From NCBI RefSeq assembly GCF_019904175.1, contig NZ_CP061913.1, positions 8,680,001-8,744,000 on the forward strand: a stretch of 64,000 nt of DNA. Reading direction: 5' to 3'. Below, piece after piece: positions 40,801 to 49,392 of this stretch. A program made the position numbers and the translations under genes. This stretch comes from Dactylosporangium vinaceum. Its GTDB lineage: Bacteria; Actinomycetota; Actinomycetes; Mycobacteriales; Micromonosporaceae. The notes under the pieces were generated by a model, which was not told where the DNA came from, searched no databases, and worked only from the letters and a program-made list of their open reading frames with translations. Positions within the stretch are counted from its first letter, which is position 1; each line of letters opens with the position of its first letter.

Positions 40801-41646
40801 TCACGGCAGCGGGTACTCCGCGCGCAGGTTGATGCGGCTGTAGTCGACGTGGCGGACCAGCGGGTCGGCCGCCCGGGCCGCGTCGGTCAGCGGCAGCGTC
40901 GCGTGGGTCTCGTTGTAGAGGCGGTAGTAGCCCTCGGCGAAGTTGACCCCGGCGGCCCGGCCCGCCTCCCCGTTGGCCGACTCGATGAGCTTGCGGGCGA
41001 ACAGGCCCGAGTACCCCTGGCTGTCGAAGCAGTCCATCGCCGCGACCTTGCGCCCGACGACCGGTGTGATGTCGACGAACACGTCGTTGCGCACGCCATA
41101 CAGGCTGAGCCCATCGATGGGGAACACCGGCAGGGACGTGAGGAAGACCTGCTTGACGTGGTACTCGGCCTGCCCGTCGAGGTTGCGCAGGTAGGCCCCG
41201 GCCCGGCCCAGTGCGGCCAGGACGGTGGTCGTGGCGACGGTGTGCGTGTTGGCCGCCATGACCGGGTTCTGCGGATAGTCGCAGATGATGACGTCGGGGC
41301 GCTCGGCCGCGATGTGCTCGGCGACCGTCTCCACGAGCCCCTCGTGCAGACCGGCCTCGCGGTCGTCGCGGTCGAGGGTGATGAGCCGGGAGATGCCGAC
41401 GATCTCGGCCGCCCGCTCCAGCTCACCCTTCTTGAACGCGATGATCTCGTCGAGGCCGGCGCTCGCGATGGCCGTGTCGGGTGCGTCCTTGCGCCACTCC
41501 TCCGCGTAGCGGTTGGCGTGGATCCGGCCGCCGTGCGTGAGGATCAGCGCCACGATCTCGTCGCCGGCGTCGGCGTGGCGGGCCAGGGTGCCGCCGCAGT
41601 TGGTGATGGTGTCCGCCGGATGGGCGTAGATGGTCATGACCTTCAT
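40801..41646 (-). CDS. PIG-L/LmbE-family deacetylase-like protein with HPAD motif
   Basis: The 281-residue protein is of the LmbE fold, which removes N-acetyl groups from sugars or conjugates using zinc. The usual zinc motif AHPDDE is AHPADTIT here: the His and second Asp (metal ligands) remain, but the first Asp, the general base in MshB-type enzymes, is Ala and the Glu is changed. The third ligand is probably the His of NPVMAANTHTVA. Whether it hydrolyses N-acyl groups by another base is unknown. It is the fourth gene of the leftward D-amino-acid group, but a copy of the 21 bp IclR-type operator 12 nt upstream suggests its own promoter. Confidence 0.8.
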   Translation of the reverse strand: MKVMTIYAHPADTITNCGGTLARHADAGDEIVALILTHGGRIHANRYAEEWRKDAPDTAIASAGLDEIIAFKKGELERAAEIVGISRLITLDRDDREAGLHEGLVETVAEHIAAERPDVIICDYPQNPVMAANTHTVATTTVLAALGRAGAYLRNLDGQAEYHVKQVFLTSLPVFPIDGLSLYGVRNDVFVDITPVVGRKVAAMDCFDSQGYSGLFARKLIESANGEAGRAAGVNFAEGYYRLYNETHATLPLTDAARAADPLVRHVDYSRINLRAEYPLP

Positions 41647-41657
41647 GCGGTCAGCTC

Positions 41658-41678
41658 ACGTGAAACGCCGTTCCATGT
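41658..41678. promoter_or_regulatory. IclR-type operator, copy A (before the PIG-L gene)
   Basis: The core TGAAACGCCGTTCCA (41661-41675) is flanked by ACG and TGT, giving a 21 bp near-palindrome that agrees with the copies at 45147, 54809 and 54863. It lies 12 nt upstream of the PIG-L ATG and extends to within 4 nt of the preceding gene's stop. Confidence 0.65.
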
Positions 41679-41681
41679 CAA

Positions 41682-42761
41682 TCAGTAGCGGGCGGAAATC
41701 TCCCACCGCTCGACCACCTGGTCGCCGCGGACGGCGTAGAGGTGGCTCCACATGTTGGTGGTACCGCAGGCGTGGTTGGGGATGATCCGCACCAGATCGC
41801 CCACGACCAGGGGCCGGTCCCCCGCGTCGGCGAGGAAGCCGTGCTCCTCGTTGGCGTCCACGAACGCGACGCCGGGCCGGTCGACGAGCCCGACCGAGCC
41901 GGCCGCGGCGATGGTGTCGGAGCTCATCGCCTTGATGCCGGCGTCGATGATCGGCCGCCCGGCCCGCTGCACCGACACGACCCGGGCCAGGACGGTCAGC
42001 GCGCAGTCGTCGATGGTGCAGGAGCCCAGCCGCATCTGGTTGGCGTCGAAGTACACGTACGTGCCGGGCCGCCCCTCGGTGACCCCGGCCGCGAACGGGG
42101 TCGAGGTGGCGCCGGGCGTCGAGCCGACCGACACGACCTCCATCGCGTGCCCGTCCGCGCGCAGCCCGGCGGCCAGCCTGGCCATCAGCTCCCCCGCGGT
42201 CCGGCCGGCCGCCTCAAGCGTCGGCCGGTCGGGCTGGGTCGCCAGGTGCCCCTCGTGGGTGAGCAGCCCGCGCAGCCGCAGCCCGGGCCGGGCGGCCAGC
42301 CGCGCCGCGACCTGCGGGACCCGCTCCGGGTCGACCCCGAGCCGGGCGTGGCCGGTGTTGATCTCGAGCACGAACGGCACGGTGACCCCGGCGGCGCTCG
42401 CGGCGGCCGACAGCGGCGCCGCGGCCTCCTCGGAGTCAAGCGCCACCGTGAGCCCGCCCCGCCGCACCGCGTCGATGACGAACGCGACCTTCGGCGGCCC
42501 GACCGGCGCGTGCGCCCACAGCAGGTCCGTCACCCCGGCGGCCTGCAGCCAGGCCACCTCGGCGGGCGTGGAGCAGGTCATCCCGAGCGCCCCGGCGTCG
42601 AGCTGCCGGCGGACGACCTCCAGGCACTTCGAGGTCTTGGTGTGCGGCCGCAGGCCCACCCCGGCCCCGGCGAACGCGGCCGCCATCCGGGCGATGTTGC
42701 GCTCCAGCCGGTCGAGGTCGACCAGCAGCGCCGGCGTCGGGAGGTCGGCGATGGACGTCAT
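41682..42761 (-). CDS. D-threonine aldolase/D-serine dehydratase-like PLP enzyme (fold type III)
   Basis: The 359-residue protein has the alanine-racemase-like barrel. The PLP lysine is in RPHTKTSKCLEV (residues ~38-49), and the C-terminal beta domain carries the zinc pair His-x-Cys in IPNHACGTTN. This His-x-Cys pair is typical of D-threonine aldolase and DSD1-type D-serine dehydratase, which cleave or dehydrate D-3-hydroxy amino acids. Its start overlaps the stop of the amidohydrolase gene (ATGA), so the two are coupled. In this context it would process a free D-hydroxyamino acid released by the deacylase. Confidence 0.88.
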   Translation of the reverse strand: MTSIADLPTPALLVDLDRLERNIARMAAAFAGAGVGLRPHTKTSKCLEVVRRQLDAGALGMTCSTPAEVAWLQAAGVTDLLWAHAPVGPPKVAFVIDAVRRGGLTVALDSEEAAAPLSAAASAAGVTVPFVLEINTGHARLGVDPERVPQVAARLAARPGLRLRGLLTHEGHLATQPDRPTLEAAGRTAGELMARLAAGLRADGHAMEVVSVGSTPGATSTPFAAGVTEGRPGTYVYFDANQMRLGSCTIDDCALTVLARVVSVQRAGRPIIDAGIKAMSSDTIAAAGSVGLVDRPGVAFVDANEEHGFLADAGDRPLVVGDLVRIIPNHACGTTNMWSHLYAVRGDQVVERWEISARY

Positions 42762-43594
42762 GCCGTCAGCCCCAGCGCCGCGCGCGGGTCGCCGTCGAGC
42801 AGCCACTCGATGGTGGCCGGCTCGATCGCCGGCAGCCCGCCCGGCCGCATCCGCGCGAGCCCGTGCAGGCCGTCGCGGGCCTCGGCCGGCGTCCACATCG
42901 GATAGTCGGAGCCGAACAGCAGCTTCGGCACCACGCCCCACTCCTGGGCCCGCACCAGGGCCATGAACCCGTCGAGGGGCCGCGCCCACGAGGCCGACAC
43001 GTCGCCGAACACGTTGCGGTTCTTGCGCAGCACGACGATCGTCTCCCGCTGCCACGGATGCCCGAGGTGGGCGATGATCTGCTTCAGCTCCGGATGGCGC
43101 CGGGCGACGTCGTCGACGAGCAGCGGGTCGGAGAGCTCCAGGCGCCCCTCGGGGCTGGGCGTGGTGCCCATGTGCCACAGCACGATCAGCCGGGCCTCGG
43201 TCGCCGCCCGGAAGAACGCGTCGTGGACCTCGTCGCGGGCGTCGAAGTGGGCCAGCACCGGATAGAGCTTGACCCCGCGCAGCCCGCGGGCGACCCCGTC
43301 GGCCAGCTGGTCCATGACATCCGGGTCGCAGAGATCAAGGGCCATGAACCCCACCGTGTCGGTACTCGTCCGCGCGCAGAAGTCCTCGACGAAGGCATTG
43401 GGCGTCAGGACACCGGCGCGGGTGGCCCGCATCCCGAAGACGAACGCGAGGTCCACGCCGCCCGCGGCCATCGCCTCGTCGTACTGCTCGGGCGTGCGGT
43501 CGGCGTACTCGTGCCCGTAGACCGGCTGCCAGTTGCGGTGCCACTCGCAGCCCCAGTGCTCGGACAGGTGACAGTGGGTGTGAACGTCGATCAT
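42758..43594 (-). CDS. amidohydrolase-2 family metal-dependent hydrolase
   Basis: The 278-residue protein begins MIDVHTHCHLSEH, the HxH metal site. LWHMGTTPSPEG and IIAHLGHPW carry further His, and the terminal Asp is in FGSDYPMW. This is the ACMSD/amidohydrolase-2 subtype (decarboxylases and lactone or amide hydrolases). Both ends overlap neighbours by 4 nt: the start lies in the D-aminoacylase 3' end and the stop in the aldolase start. The order implies action between deacylation and aldol cleavage, but the substrate is unknown. Confidence 0.85.
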   Translation of the reverse strand: MIDVHTHCHLSEHWGCEWHRNWQPVYGHEYADRTPEQYDEAMAAGGVDLAFVFGMRATRAGVLTPNAFVEDFCARTSTDTVGFMALDLCDPDVMDQLADGVARGLRGVKLYPVLAHFDARDEVHDAFFRAATEARLIVLWHMGTTPSPEGRLELSDPLLVDDVARRHPELKQIIAHLGHPWQRETIVVLRKNRNVFGDVSASWARPLDGFMALVRAQEWGVVPKLLFGSDYPMWTPAEARDGLHGLARMRPGGLPAIEPATIEWLLDGDPRAALGLTA

Positions 43595-45165
43595 CCGGTG
43601 GCTCCTCTCGTGCGGTGCAGGACCCGCCCCGCCCGCCGGCCCGTGTGCCGCCCGCCGTGGACCGTCGGCACGCCGCCGACGAGGACCAGGTCGATGCCGG
43701 TGGCCAGCTGGTGCGGGGCGGTGAAGGTGGCGGTGTCGGCGATGGTGGCCGGGTCGAAGACGACGACGTCGGCGGGGGCGCCGGGCCGCAGGACGCCGAG
43801 GTGCGCCAGGCCGATGCGGCGGGCCGGCTCCGAGGTGCAGCGGCGCACCGCGTCGGGCAGGTCGGTCGCGTAGCGGTGCAGGTACCGCGGGAAGCACCCG
43901 TAGCTGCGCGGGTGCGGGACGCCGGCGCCGGTGACGCCGCCCGGGTCGAGGGCCAGCCCGTCGGACGCGACCACCGCCGCCGGGTGGGCCAGGACGGTGC
44001 GCAGGTCGTCCTCGCTGCGCCCGCCCGCGGTCATCATGGCCCCGGCGCCCAGCTCGGCCAGCAGGTCGAGGGTGGCGTCGGCGCCGCCGAGGTCCTCCAG
44101 CGTGCGCCCGACGACCGGGTCGCCGTCGCCCCGGCTGGTCCAGCTGACGGTCAGCTCGTCCCAGCCGGTGGGCCGGTCGACCCACGCCGCCTTCACCCGG
44201 GCCCGGACCGCGGGGTCGCGCAGCCGGGGCGCCCACGCGGCCGCCCCGCCCTCGAGCGCCCAGGCCGGCAGGAGCTGCGACAGTGGCGCGTTGCCGTGCA
44301 CGTAGGGGTAGATGTCGACGCCTACCTCGATCCCGTCGGCGTTTGCCGCGTCGACGAGGTCGAGGGCGCCGCGGACCGCGCCCCAGTTGCGGCGGCCGAC
44401 GGCGGCGAGGTGCGAGATCTGGGTGCGGCAGCCCGTCGCCCGCGCCACCCGGACCGCCTGCGCGACGGAGTCCAGCAGCCCGTCGTCGTAGCTGCGCACG
44501 TGCCAGGTGAACACCGCGCCGGCCGCGGCCACGACCCGGGCCAGGGCGACGAGCTCCTCCTCGCGGGCGTAGGTCAGCGGCGGGTACACCAGTCCGGTCG
44601 ACAGCCCGAGGGCGCCGGCGCCGAGCGCGTCGGCCAGCAGCCCGCACATGCGCTCCAGCTCGGCGGGCGTGGCCGGCCGGTCGTCGAACCCGCAGACCCC
44701 GGCGTGCAGGGGTACATGCCCGACAAGCGCGGCGACGTTCACCGACGGACGGGCGGCGGTCAGGGCCGCGAGATAGCCCGGCAGGTCCGTCCAGCTCCAC
44801 GCGATCGCCGGGTCGAGGTCCAGGTAGCTCACGGCCAGCCGGATGCCGTCGCGGTCGGCGCCGGCCGGCAGCGGCGCCACCCCGAGCCCGCAGTTGCCGA
44901 CGACCTCGGTGGTGACGCCCTGGTGCACCTTGCTGCGCGCCTGCGGCCCGGACAGCAGCGTGAGGTCGGAGTGGGTGTGCAGGTCCACGAAGCCGGGGCA
45001 GACGATGCGGCCGGACGCGTCGAACGCCGTGGCGTCGGCGCGCAGGTCCGGCCCGATCGCGGCGATCCGCCCGCCACGGATCAGGACGTCGGCGACGACC
45101 CCCGCGGCCCCCGTGCCGTCCAGGACGGTGCCACCCTGGATGAGCAACGTGGAATATGGTTCCAT
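43591..45165 (-). CDS. N-acyl-D-amino-acid deacylase (D-aminoacylase)
   Basis: The protein has about 524 residues. It begins LLIQGGTVLDGTGAAGVVAD, with the metal site GFVDLHTHSD and the bridging or zinc Cys in TEVVGNCGLG. Further elements are TWHVRSYDDGLLDSV, QISHLAAVG and the catalytic Asp in VVASDGLALDPG. D-aminoacylases cut N-acyl-D-amino acids to a carboxylate and a D-amino acid. The start is unclear: ATG 45189 would overlap the divergent RidA gene, ATG 45165 leaves 6 nt, and TTG 45147 would free the operator at 45147-45167. It heads the leftward D-aminoacylase/amidohydrolase/aldolase operon and is likely repressed by the IclR protein. Confidence 0.92.
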   Translation of the reverse strand: MEPYSTLLIQGGTVLDGTGAAGVVADVLIRGGRIAAIGPDLRADATAFDASGRIVCPGFVDLHTHSDLTLLSGPQARSKVHQGVTTEVVGNCGLGVAPLPAGADRDGIRLAVSYLDLDPAIAWSWTDLPGYLAALTAARPSVNVAALVGHVPLHAGVCGFDDRPATPAELERMCGLLADALGAGALGLSTGLVYPPLTYAREEELVALARVVAAAGAVFTWHVRSYDDGLLDSVAQAVRVARATGCRTQISHLAAVGRRNWGAVRGALDLVDAANADGIEVGVDIYPYVHGNAPLSQLLPAWALEGGAAAWAPRLRDPAVRARVKAAWVDRPTGWDELTVSWTSRGDGDPVVGRTLEDLGGADATLDLLAELGAGAMMTAGGRSEDDLRTVLAHPAAVVASDGLALDPGGVTGAGVPHPRSYGCFPRYLHRYATDLPDAVRRCTSEPARRIGLAHLGVLRPGAPADVVVFDPATIADTATFTAPHQLATGIDLVLVGGVPTVHGGRHTGRRAGRVLHRTRGATG

Positions 45166-45167
45166 GT
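45147..45167. promoter_or_regulatory. IclR-type operator, copy B (between D-aminoacylase and RidA)
   Basis: The core TGGAATATGGTTCCA (45150-45164) is a near-perfect palindrome flanked by ACG and TGT. It sits at the divergent starts of the D-aminoacylase and RidA genes. Confidence 0.7.
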
Positions 45168-45171
45168 GGTC

Positions 45172-45552
45172 ATGATCGAACGTTTCCATCCCGCCTCCTT
45201 CGCCCCCGTCACCGTGCCGCTGTCACACGCCACGAAGGCCGGCGACTTCGTCTTCGTCTCCGGGCAGGTGCCCACGACCGCTGACGGCTCCATCTACATC
45301 GGCGACTTCGAGGCCGAGGTGAACCAGACCCTGGACAACGTCGAGGCGGTCCTCGCGGCGGCCGGCGCCCGGGCCGACCAGATCGTCAAGGTCAACGCGT
45401 TCCTGTCCAACGGGACGCTGTTCGCCCCGTTCAACGAGGTCTACGCCCGCCGCTTCGGCGCCGCCCCGCCGGCCCGCACCACCGTCGTCGTCGGGTTCGG
45501 CCGCGGCGACGTGCGGGTCGAGGTGGAGTGCATCGCCTACGTCGGCGACTGA
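45172..45552 (+). CDS. RidA-family (enamine/imine deaminase) protein
   Basis: The 126-residue protein is of normal RidA length. It shows GDFVFVSGQVPTTADGSI, QTLDNVEAVLAAAGA, the KVNAFLSN segment and a C-terminal VEVECIAYVGD with the conserved Glu. The Arg that salt-bridges substrate carboxylates is the Arg of PARTTVVV. RidA proteins clear reactive enamines made by PLP-dependent dehydratases, which fits the nearby D-threonine-aldolase/D-serine-dehydratase-like enzyme and the aminotransferase. It is divergent from the D-aminoacylase operon, shares its operator, and converges with the IclR gene with 8 nt between stops. Confidence 0.9.
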   Translation: MIERFHPASFAPVTVPLSHATKAGDFVFVSGQVPTTADGSIYIGDFEAEVNQTLDNVEAVLAAAGARADQIVKVNAFLSNGTLFAPFNEVYARRFGAAPPARTTVVVGFGRGDVRVEVECIAYVGD

Positions 45553-45560
45553 GGAGGGCA

Positions 45561-46424
45561 CTAGCGCTTGCCGGCGGGGCGCAGCGAGCGGTGCACGATG
45601 CGCAGGGCCGCGGTGAAGTCGGGGTCGTCGGCCATGGCCTTGGCGACCTCGTCGAGCGTGGCGACGTACTCCTGCTGCTTCTGGGCCGTGAACTCCCCCG
45701 CCGGCCCCGAGACGCTCACCGCCGCGAGCAGGTCGCCGCCGATGCGCACGCCGACCGCGCAGCAGCGCAGGCCGATGCTGCGCTCGTTGTCGTCGAGGGC
45801 GTAGCCGCGCTTGGCCGTGCGCTTGAGGTCCTTGCGCAGGTCGGCGAGGGTGGTGAGGGTGTTCTCGGCGAACGACGGGAACGGCTCGGCCGGCACCAGC
45901 GTCGCGAGGTCGTCGTCGGGCAGCTCCGACAGCAGCATCTTGCCGAGGCCCGTGCAGTAGGTGTGGTCGCGGGCCCCGAGCGCCGTGGTGAACCGCAGCG
46001 GGCGGTCCGGCTCGGCGACACAGATGTGCAGCACCTGGTCGCCGTCGAGCACGCCGAGGTTCGCCGTCTGCCCCGTGCCGAGCGCGACCGGGCGCAGGTA
46101 CGCCTCGGCGACGACCGTCAGGTCGAGCGAGGAGACGTAGGCGCTGGCCAGCCGCTGCACCTTGTGCCCGAGGCGGTACGAGGGCCGCTCGTCGACCCGG
46201 ACCACGTACTCCATCTCCGCCAGCACCGCGAGGAGCCGCACGAGCGTGCTCTTGGGCAGCGCGGTGTGCTCGCTGAACTCGTTGACGGTCAGCGGCTCCG
46301 GCTGCGCGGCCAGCATCTCCAGCAGCGCGAGGCCCCGGGCGAGGGCGTTGGCGTGGTAGTTCGCCGACGCGGGCCTGCTGTCGTCGACGGGCACCGGGCG
46401 AACGGTGCGGGTGGAACGGGCCAT
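45561..46424 (-). CDS. IclR-family transcriptional regulator of the catabolic island
   Basis: The protein has about 287 residues. Its winged helix lies at residues 28-85 (GLALLEMLAAQPEPLTVNEF, LPKSTLVRLLAVLAEMEYV). The IclR effector domain follows (about 100-280; TYCTGLGKMLLSEL, GYALDDNERSIGLRCCAVGV, AVSVSGPAGEF). It is the last gene of the long leftward operon beginning at 54777, 22 nt after the ABC ATPase gene. A near-palindrome with core TGGAAC-N3-GTTCCA occurs at the four main promoters of the island, including the promoter of this operon, so it probably regulates itself. GTG 46427 is an alternative start. Confidence 0.9.
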   Translation of the reverse strand: MARSTRTVRPVPVDDSRPASANYHANALARGLALLEMLAAQPEPLTVNEFSEHTALPKSTLVRLLAVLAEMEYVVRVDERPSYRLGHKVQRLASAYVSSLDLTVVAEAYLRPVALGTGQTANLGVLDGDQVLHICVAEPDRPLRFTTALGARDHTYCTGLGKMLLSELPDDDLATLVPAEPFPSFAENTLTTLADLRKDLKRTAKRGYALDDNERSIGLRCCAVGVRIGGDLLAAVSVSGPAGEFTAQKQQEYVATLDEVAKAMADDPDFTAALRIVHRSLRPAGKR

Positions 46425-46446
46425 CACGGCCTCCTCGCGGGCGGTC

Positions 46447-47436
46447 CTACAGGGTGGCGGGCAGTTCGGGGAAGTGGCAGGCGCTCGGATGGCCCACCCC
46501 GATCCGATCGATCAGAGTAGGGGCCTGCTGTGCACAGACATCCTGGGCCTTCCAGCAGCGGGTGCGGAAGCGGCAACCCGACGGCGGGTCGGCCGGGCTC
46601 GGCACGTCCCCGGTGAGCGTGATGCGCTCCCGCTCCTCCCGGCCGACCGGCGTGGGGACCGGGATGGCCGAGAGCAGCGCCTGCGTGTAGGGGTGCGTGG
46701 GCCGGGTGAAGATGTCGGCCCGCGTGCCGGTCTCGACGATCCCGCCGAGGTACATCACCGCGACCCGGTGCGAGATGTGCCGGACGACCGACAGGTTGTG
46801 GCTGATGAACAGGTACGCCAGGCCGAGGCGGTCCTGCAGGTCGCGCAGCTGGTTGATGACCTGCGCCTGCACCGACACGTCGAGGGCGCTGACCGGCTCG
46901 TCGAGCACCAGCAGCTTCGGCTCGAGCGCCAGGGCCCGGGCCAGCCCGACCCGCTGCCGCTGACCGCCGGAGAACTCGTGGGCGAAGCGGCGGGCGTGCT
47001 CGGGGCGCAGCCCGACGAGCTTGAGCAGCTCGGCCACCCGGTCCGCGCCGCCGTCGCCGTAGCGGCCCTGGACCCGCAGCGGCTCGGCCACGATCTCGTG
47101 GACGGTCATGCGGGGCGACAGGGAGGCGTACGGGTCCTGGAACATGATCTGGATGTCCCGGCGCTTGGCCCGCAGCTGCGACTGGGGCAGCCGGGCCAGG
47201 TCGGCGCCCTCGAACAGGATCCGGCCCGCGGTCGGCTCGATCAGCCGGACCAGCAGCCGGCCGGTCGTGGACTTGCCGCAGCCGGACTCGCCGACGAGTG
47301 ACAGCGTCTCACCGGCCGCGAGCTCCAGGTCCACCCCGTCGACGGCCCGCACCGCGCCCACCTGCCGGCGCAGCACCCCCTTGCGGATCGGGAAGTGCTT
47401 GGCGAGCCCCTCCACCTTCAGCAACGGCTCGGTCAT
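46447..47436 (-). CDS. oligopeptide-type ABC transporter ATP-binding protein (DppF/OppF)
   Basis: The protein has about 329 residues. Walker A is GESGCGKST, the signature FSGGQRQRVGLARAL and Walker B LLVLDEPVSALD. The C-terminal oligopeptide-ABC extension carries the Cys-rich stretch CRFRTRCWKAQDVC, which may bind an iron-sulfur or metal centre as in other Dpp/Opp ATPases. It works as the second ATPase with the gene upstream. The 79 bp spacer before it holds the inverted repeat GTGACCGG/CCGGTCAC (47485-47519), unlike the tight overlaps elsewhere in the operon. Confidence 0.92.
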   Translation of the reverse strand: MTEPLLKVEGLAKHFPIRKGVLRRQVGAVRAVDGVDLELAAGETLSLVGESGCGKSTTGRLLVRLIEPTAGRILFEGADLARLPQSQLRAKRRDIQIMFQDPYASLSPRMTVHEIVAEPLRVQGRYGDGGADRVAELLKLVGLRPEHARRFAHEFSGGQRQRVGLARALALEPKLLVLDEPVSALDVSVQAQVINQLRDLQDRLGLAYLFISHNLSVVRHISHRVAVMYLGGIVETGTRADIFTRPTHPYTQALLSAIPVPTPVGREERERITLTGDVPSPADPPSGCRFRTRCWKAQDVCAQQAPTLIDRIGVGHPSACHFPELPATL

Positions 47437-47484
47437 GCCCCCTCCGCTTCGCTCCGGGCGCACGACCGTCGAACTGCGCCTCTT

Positions 47485-47519
47485 GTGACCGGCCCCTCCG
47501 CAAGCTCCGGACCGGTCAC
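47485..47519 (-). promoter_or_regulatory. inverted repeat between the two ABC ATPase genes
   Basis: Arms GTGACCGG (47485-47492) and CCGGTCAC (47512-47519) enclose 19 nt with further CTCCG repeats. It covers the stop codon of the upstream ATPase gene and may be an RNA hairpin that tunes expression of the downstream gene. Confidence 0.4.
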
Positions 47520-48508
47520 GCCAACTCCTCGTGGAAATGACACGCGCTGCGGCGGTCCGGGCTGATCTCGAACAACGGGGGCCGGTCCGTCCTGCACACG
47601 TCCCGGGCCAGGGCGCACCGCGGGTGGAACGGGCAGCCCGGCGGGGGCGCGGCCATGTTCGGCGGGTTGCCGGGGATGGGGTCGAGGCGGTCCGTCTCGG
47701 TGTCCATGCGGGGGAGGCTGGCCAGCAGGCCCAGGGTGTACGGGTGCCGGGGCTTCGCGAAGAGCTCGACGACGCCCGCGGTCTCGACGACCCGACCGGC
47801 GTACATGACGACCACCCGGTCCGCGAGCTCGGCGACGATGCCGAGGTCGTGGGTGATGAGGATCGTCGCGGCCCCGGTCTCCCGCTGCGCCTTCTGCAGC
47901 AGCTGGAGCACCTGGGCCTGGATGGTGACGTCCAGGGCGGTGGTCGGTTCGTCGGCGATGATCAGGTCGGGGTCGTTGGCGATGGCCATGGCGATCATCG
48001 CGCGCTGGCGCATGCCGCCCGAGAACTCGTGGGGGTACTGCTTCACGCGCTGCGCCGCATCGGGGACGCCGACGAGGCCCAGCAGCTCCACCGCCCGCGC
48101 CCGGGCCGCCTTCCGGTCCGGCTTGCGCTGGTGCAGCAGGACCGTCTCGGCGATCTGGTCACCGATGCTCAGCACCGGGTTCAGCGCGGTCATCGGGTCC
48201 TGGAAGATCATGCCGACCGGGCCGCCGCGGATCGCCCGCAACGCCCGCGGCGACAGCCCGCGCAGGTCCTGGCCGCGGAACGCGAGGGTGCGGGCGGAGA
48301 CCCGGGCCGGCGGCTCGCGCAGCAGGCGCAGCACGGACATCGCGGTGACCGTCTTGCCGGAGCCGGACTCGCCGACCACGGCCACGATCTCACCCGCGTC
48401 GACCTCCAGGTCGACCCCGTCGACCGCGTGCACCACGGCGTCATCGGTCCGGAAGTCCACGCTGAGGTTCTCGATCCTCAGCAGCGGGGTGTGCGGCGAC
48501 GCCGTCAT
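47516..48508 (-). CDS. oligopeptide-type ABC transporter ATP-binding protein (DppD/OppD)
   Basis: The protein has 330 residues. Walker A is GESGSGKTVTAMS, the Q-loop region GMIFQDPMTALNP, the signature FSGGMRQRAMIAMA and Walker B LIIADEPTTALD. The family-specific C-terminal Cys motif is CPFHPRCALARDVC. It pairs with the DppF-like subunit to power import of peptides or similar large polar solutes. Its start overlaps the permease stop by 4 nt (ATGA). Confidence 0.92.
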   Translation of the reverse strand: MTASPHTPLLRIENLSVDFRTDDAVVHAVDGVDLEVDAGEIVAVVGESGSGKTVTAMSVLRLLREPPARVSARTLAFRGQDLRGLSPRALRAIRGGPVGMIFQDPMTALNPVLSIGDQIAETVLLHQRKPDRKAARARAVELLGLVGVPDAAQRVKQYPHEFSGGMRQRAMIAMAIANDPDLIIADEPTTALDVTIQAQVLQLLQKAQRETGAATILITHDLGIVAELADRVVVMYAGRVVETAGVVELFAKPRHPYTLGLLASLPRMDTETDRLDPIPGNPPNMAAPPPGCPFHPRCALARDVCRTDRPPLFEISPDRRSACHFHEELA

Positions 48509-49392
48509 GACTGCCTCGGATCCACGGCGTCGCGCAGGCCGTCGCCGATGAAGTTGACGGCCAGCACGATCAGCGCGACGGCCACGCCCGGGGAGACCCA
48601 CAGCCACGGCTCGGAGCGGATGACCGTCAGGCTCTGCGCGTCGGTGAGCATGTTGCCCCAGCTGGCCGCGGGCGGCTGGACGCCGAGGCCGAGGAAGGAC
48701 AGCGTCGCCTCCAGGGCGATCGCCTGGGCGACGGCCAGGGTCGCGGCGACGCTGACCGGGGGCAGCGCGGCCGGGATGATGTGCCGGCGCAGCAGCCAGA
48801 GCGCTCCGGCGCCGGTGGCCCGCGACGCGAGGACGTACTCCTGCTCGCGCAGGGACAGCGTCACGCCGCGGACGATCCGGCCGCAGACGGGCCACTGGAA
48901 CAGCCCGATCGCGATGATCATCGTGACCACGCTGGGGCCGAGGACACCGGCGATGACGACGATGACGACGAGCGACGGGAACGACATGAACACGTCGGCG
49001 GCCCGCATGACCAGCCCGTCGACCCAGCCGCCGAGCAGCCCGGCGATGCCGCCGAGGACGGTGCCGATGACGACGGCGAGCGCGGCCGAGGCGATGCCGA
49101 CGCCGAGCGAGACCCGACCGGCGAACAGCAGCCGGGACAGCACGTCGCGGCCTGTCGAGTCGGTGCCGAGCCAGTGCTCGCCGTTCGGCGCGGCCCGGGC
49201 GGCCAGCAGGTCGATCTGGTTGGGGTCGTGCCCGGACAGCGGCCGCGCGAACAGGGCGGCCAGCACCACCAGGAACAGCAGCGTGAGGCCGGCGACGGCC
49301 GCGGGGTTGCGCCGGAAGCGCCGCAGCGCGCCGCGGCGCGGGCCGGCCTCGGCCACCTCGACGACCTCGTCCGCCACCGCAGGGATTGTCAT
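48505..49392 (-). CDS. oligopeptide-type ABC transporter permease (DppC)
   Basis: The protein has 295 residues. A cytoplasmic N-terminus leads to the first membrane helix (AVAGLTLLFLVVLAALFA), and the characteristic HWLGTDSTGRDVLSRLLFAGRVSL follows. Five further helices include the EAA-type loop YVLASRATGAGALWLLRRHI and the terminal INF-type pattern VNFIGDGLRDAVDPR. It forms the pore with the DppB-type subunit. The start and stop both overlap neighbours by 4 nt. Confidence 0.92.
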   Translation of the reverse strand: MTIPAVADEVVEVAEAGPRRGALRRFRRNPAAVAGLTLLFLVVLAALFARPLSGHDPNQIDLLAARAAPNGEHWLGTDSTGRDVLSRLLFAGRVSLGVGIASAALAVVIGTVLGGIAGLLGGWVDGLVMRAADVFMSFPSLVVIVVIAGVLGPSVVTMIIAIGLFQWPVCGRIVRGVTLSLREQEYVLASRATGAGALWLLRRHIIPAALPPVSVAATLAVAQAIALEATLSFLGLGVQPPAASWGNMLTDAQSLTVIRSEPWLWVSPGVAVALIVLAVNFIGDGLRDAVDPRQS

